This document shows positions 14,155 to 14,157 of a DNA stretch of 14,157 nucleotides, one piece after another. A program made the translations under genes and the position numbers. Source of the stretch: an uncultured Fusobacterium sp. Lineage in GTDB: Bacteria; Fusobacteriota; Fusobacteriia; Fusobacteriales; Fusobacteriaceae. Below the pieces are notes generated by a model. The model was given only the letters and a program-made list of their open reading frames with translations. It had not been told where the DNA came from and searched no databases. The DNA is taken from contig UQQO01000052.1 of the NCBI GenBank assembly GCA_900543175.1, positions 1 through 14,157 of the forward strand, written 5' to 3'. Position 1 is the stretch's first letter, and each line of letters opens with the position of its first letter.

Positions 14155-14157
14155 ATT

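Noticed and set aside
1..14157. CRISPR array, insertion sequence, prophage, toxin-antitoxin or defence module
   Set aside because: No regularly spaced repeats, transposase, integrase, terminal inverted repeats or paired small toxin and antitoxin genes were found.

Overview
The window is AT-rich, has strong AGGAGG-type ribosome binding sites and tight gene packing, and carries an ordinary bacterial gene set. Base composition and protein character fit a Fusobacterium-like chromosome best. A low-GC Clostridia relative cannot be excluded from sequence alone. No rRNA, tRNA, CRISPR array, insertion sequence or prophage was seen.

Layout. (1) 1-1165, plus strand: the 3' part of an unrecognised gene that enters from the left, overlapping by ATGA a gene whose product looks like a transaldolase/fructose-6-phosphate aldolase (TalC/FSA family) barrel that has lost its catalytic centre. 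A hairpin terminator follows. (2) 1167-3227, minus strand: a pfpI/DJ-1-like gene, a SlyD-type FKBP prolyl isomerase, then rpiB and a HIT (HinT-like) hydrolase. (3) 3228-3380: a divergent promoter region with a good sigma-70 promoter facing right and a 13-nt palindrome. (4) 3381-5785, plus strand: a 782-residue fusion of a SpeA-type PLP decarboxylase with a ureohydrolase whose active-site residues look like arginase rather than agmatinase, then a strong terminator. (5) 5787-6121: a gene-poor stretch with inverted repeats and a 36-codon reading-frame fragment that looks like the worn end of a lost gene. (6) 13429-6122, minus strand: one compact run of five genes: dinG-like helicase with an N-terminal RadC-like JAB domain, pgpH (c-di-AMP phosphodiesterase type, membrane HD protein), ybeY (16S rRNA maturation), a DgkA-PAP2 lipid kinase/phosphatase fusion, and a large lipase-like alpha/beta hydrolase. 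(7) 13550-14157, minus strand: a monocistronic HTH-ACT regulator (UPF0735/PheB-like) with its own promoter and terminator, preceded by the terminator of a gene outside the window.

How the genes may work together. The fusion enzyme should take arginine to putrescine in one polypeptide, by either the agmatine or the ornithine route. The operon in region 6 is a variant of the widespread pgpH-ybeY-dgkA cluster that joins ribosome maturation, nucleotide signalling and undecaprenyl-lipid recycling; here a helicase precedes it and a lipase-like gene follows it. The best candidates for something little described are the decarboxylase-arginase fusion, the JAB-DinG fusion and the inactive-looking transaldolase relative. 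There is no clear sign of a new multi-gene defence or mobile system. Several automatic starts look too long (slyD, pgpH, dgkA, dinG) and have been moved to the ATG that follows the Shine-Dalgarno sequence or the upstream stop codon.
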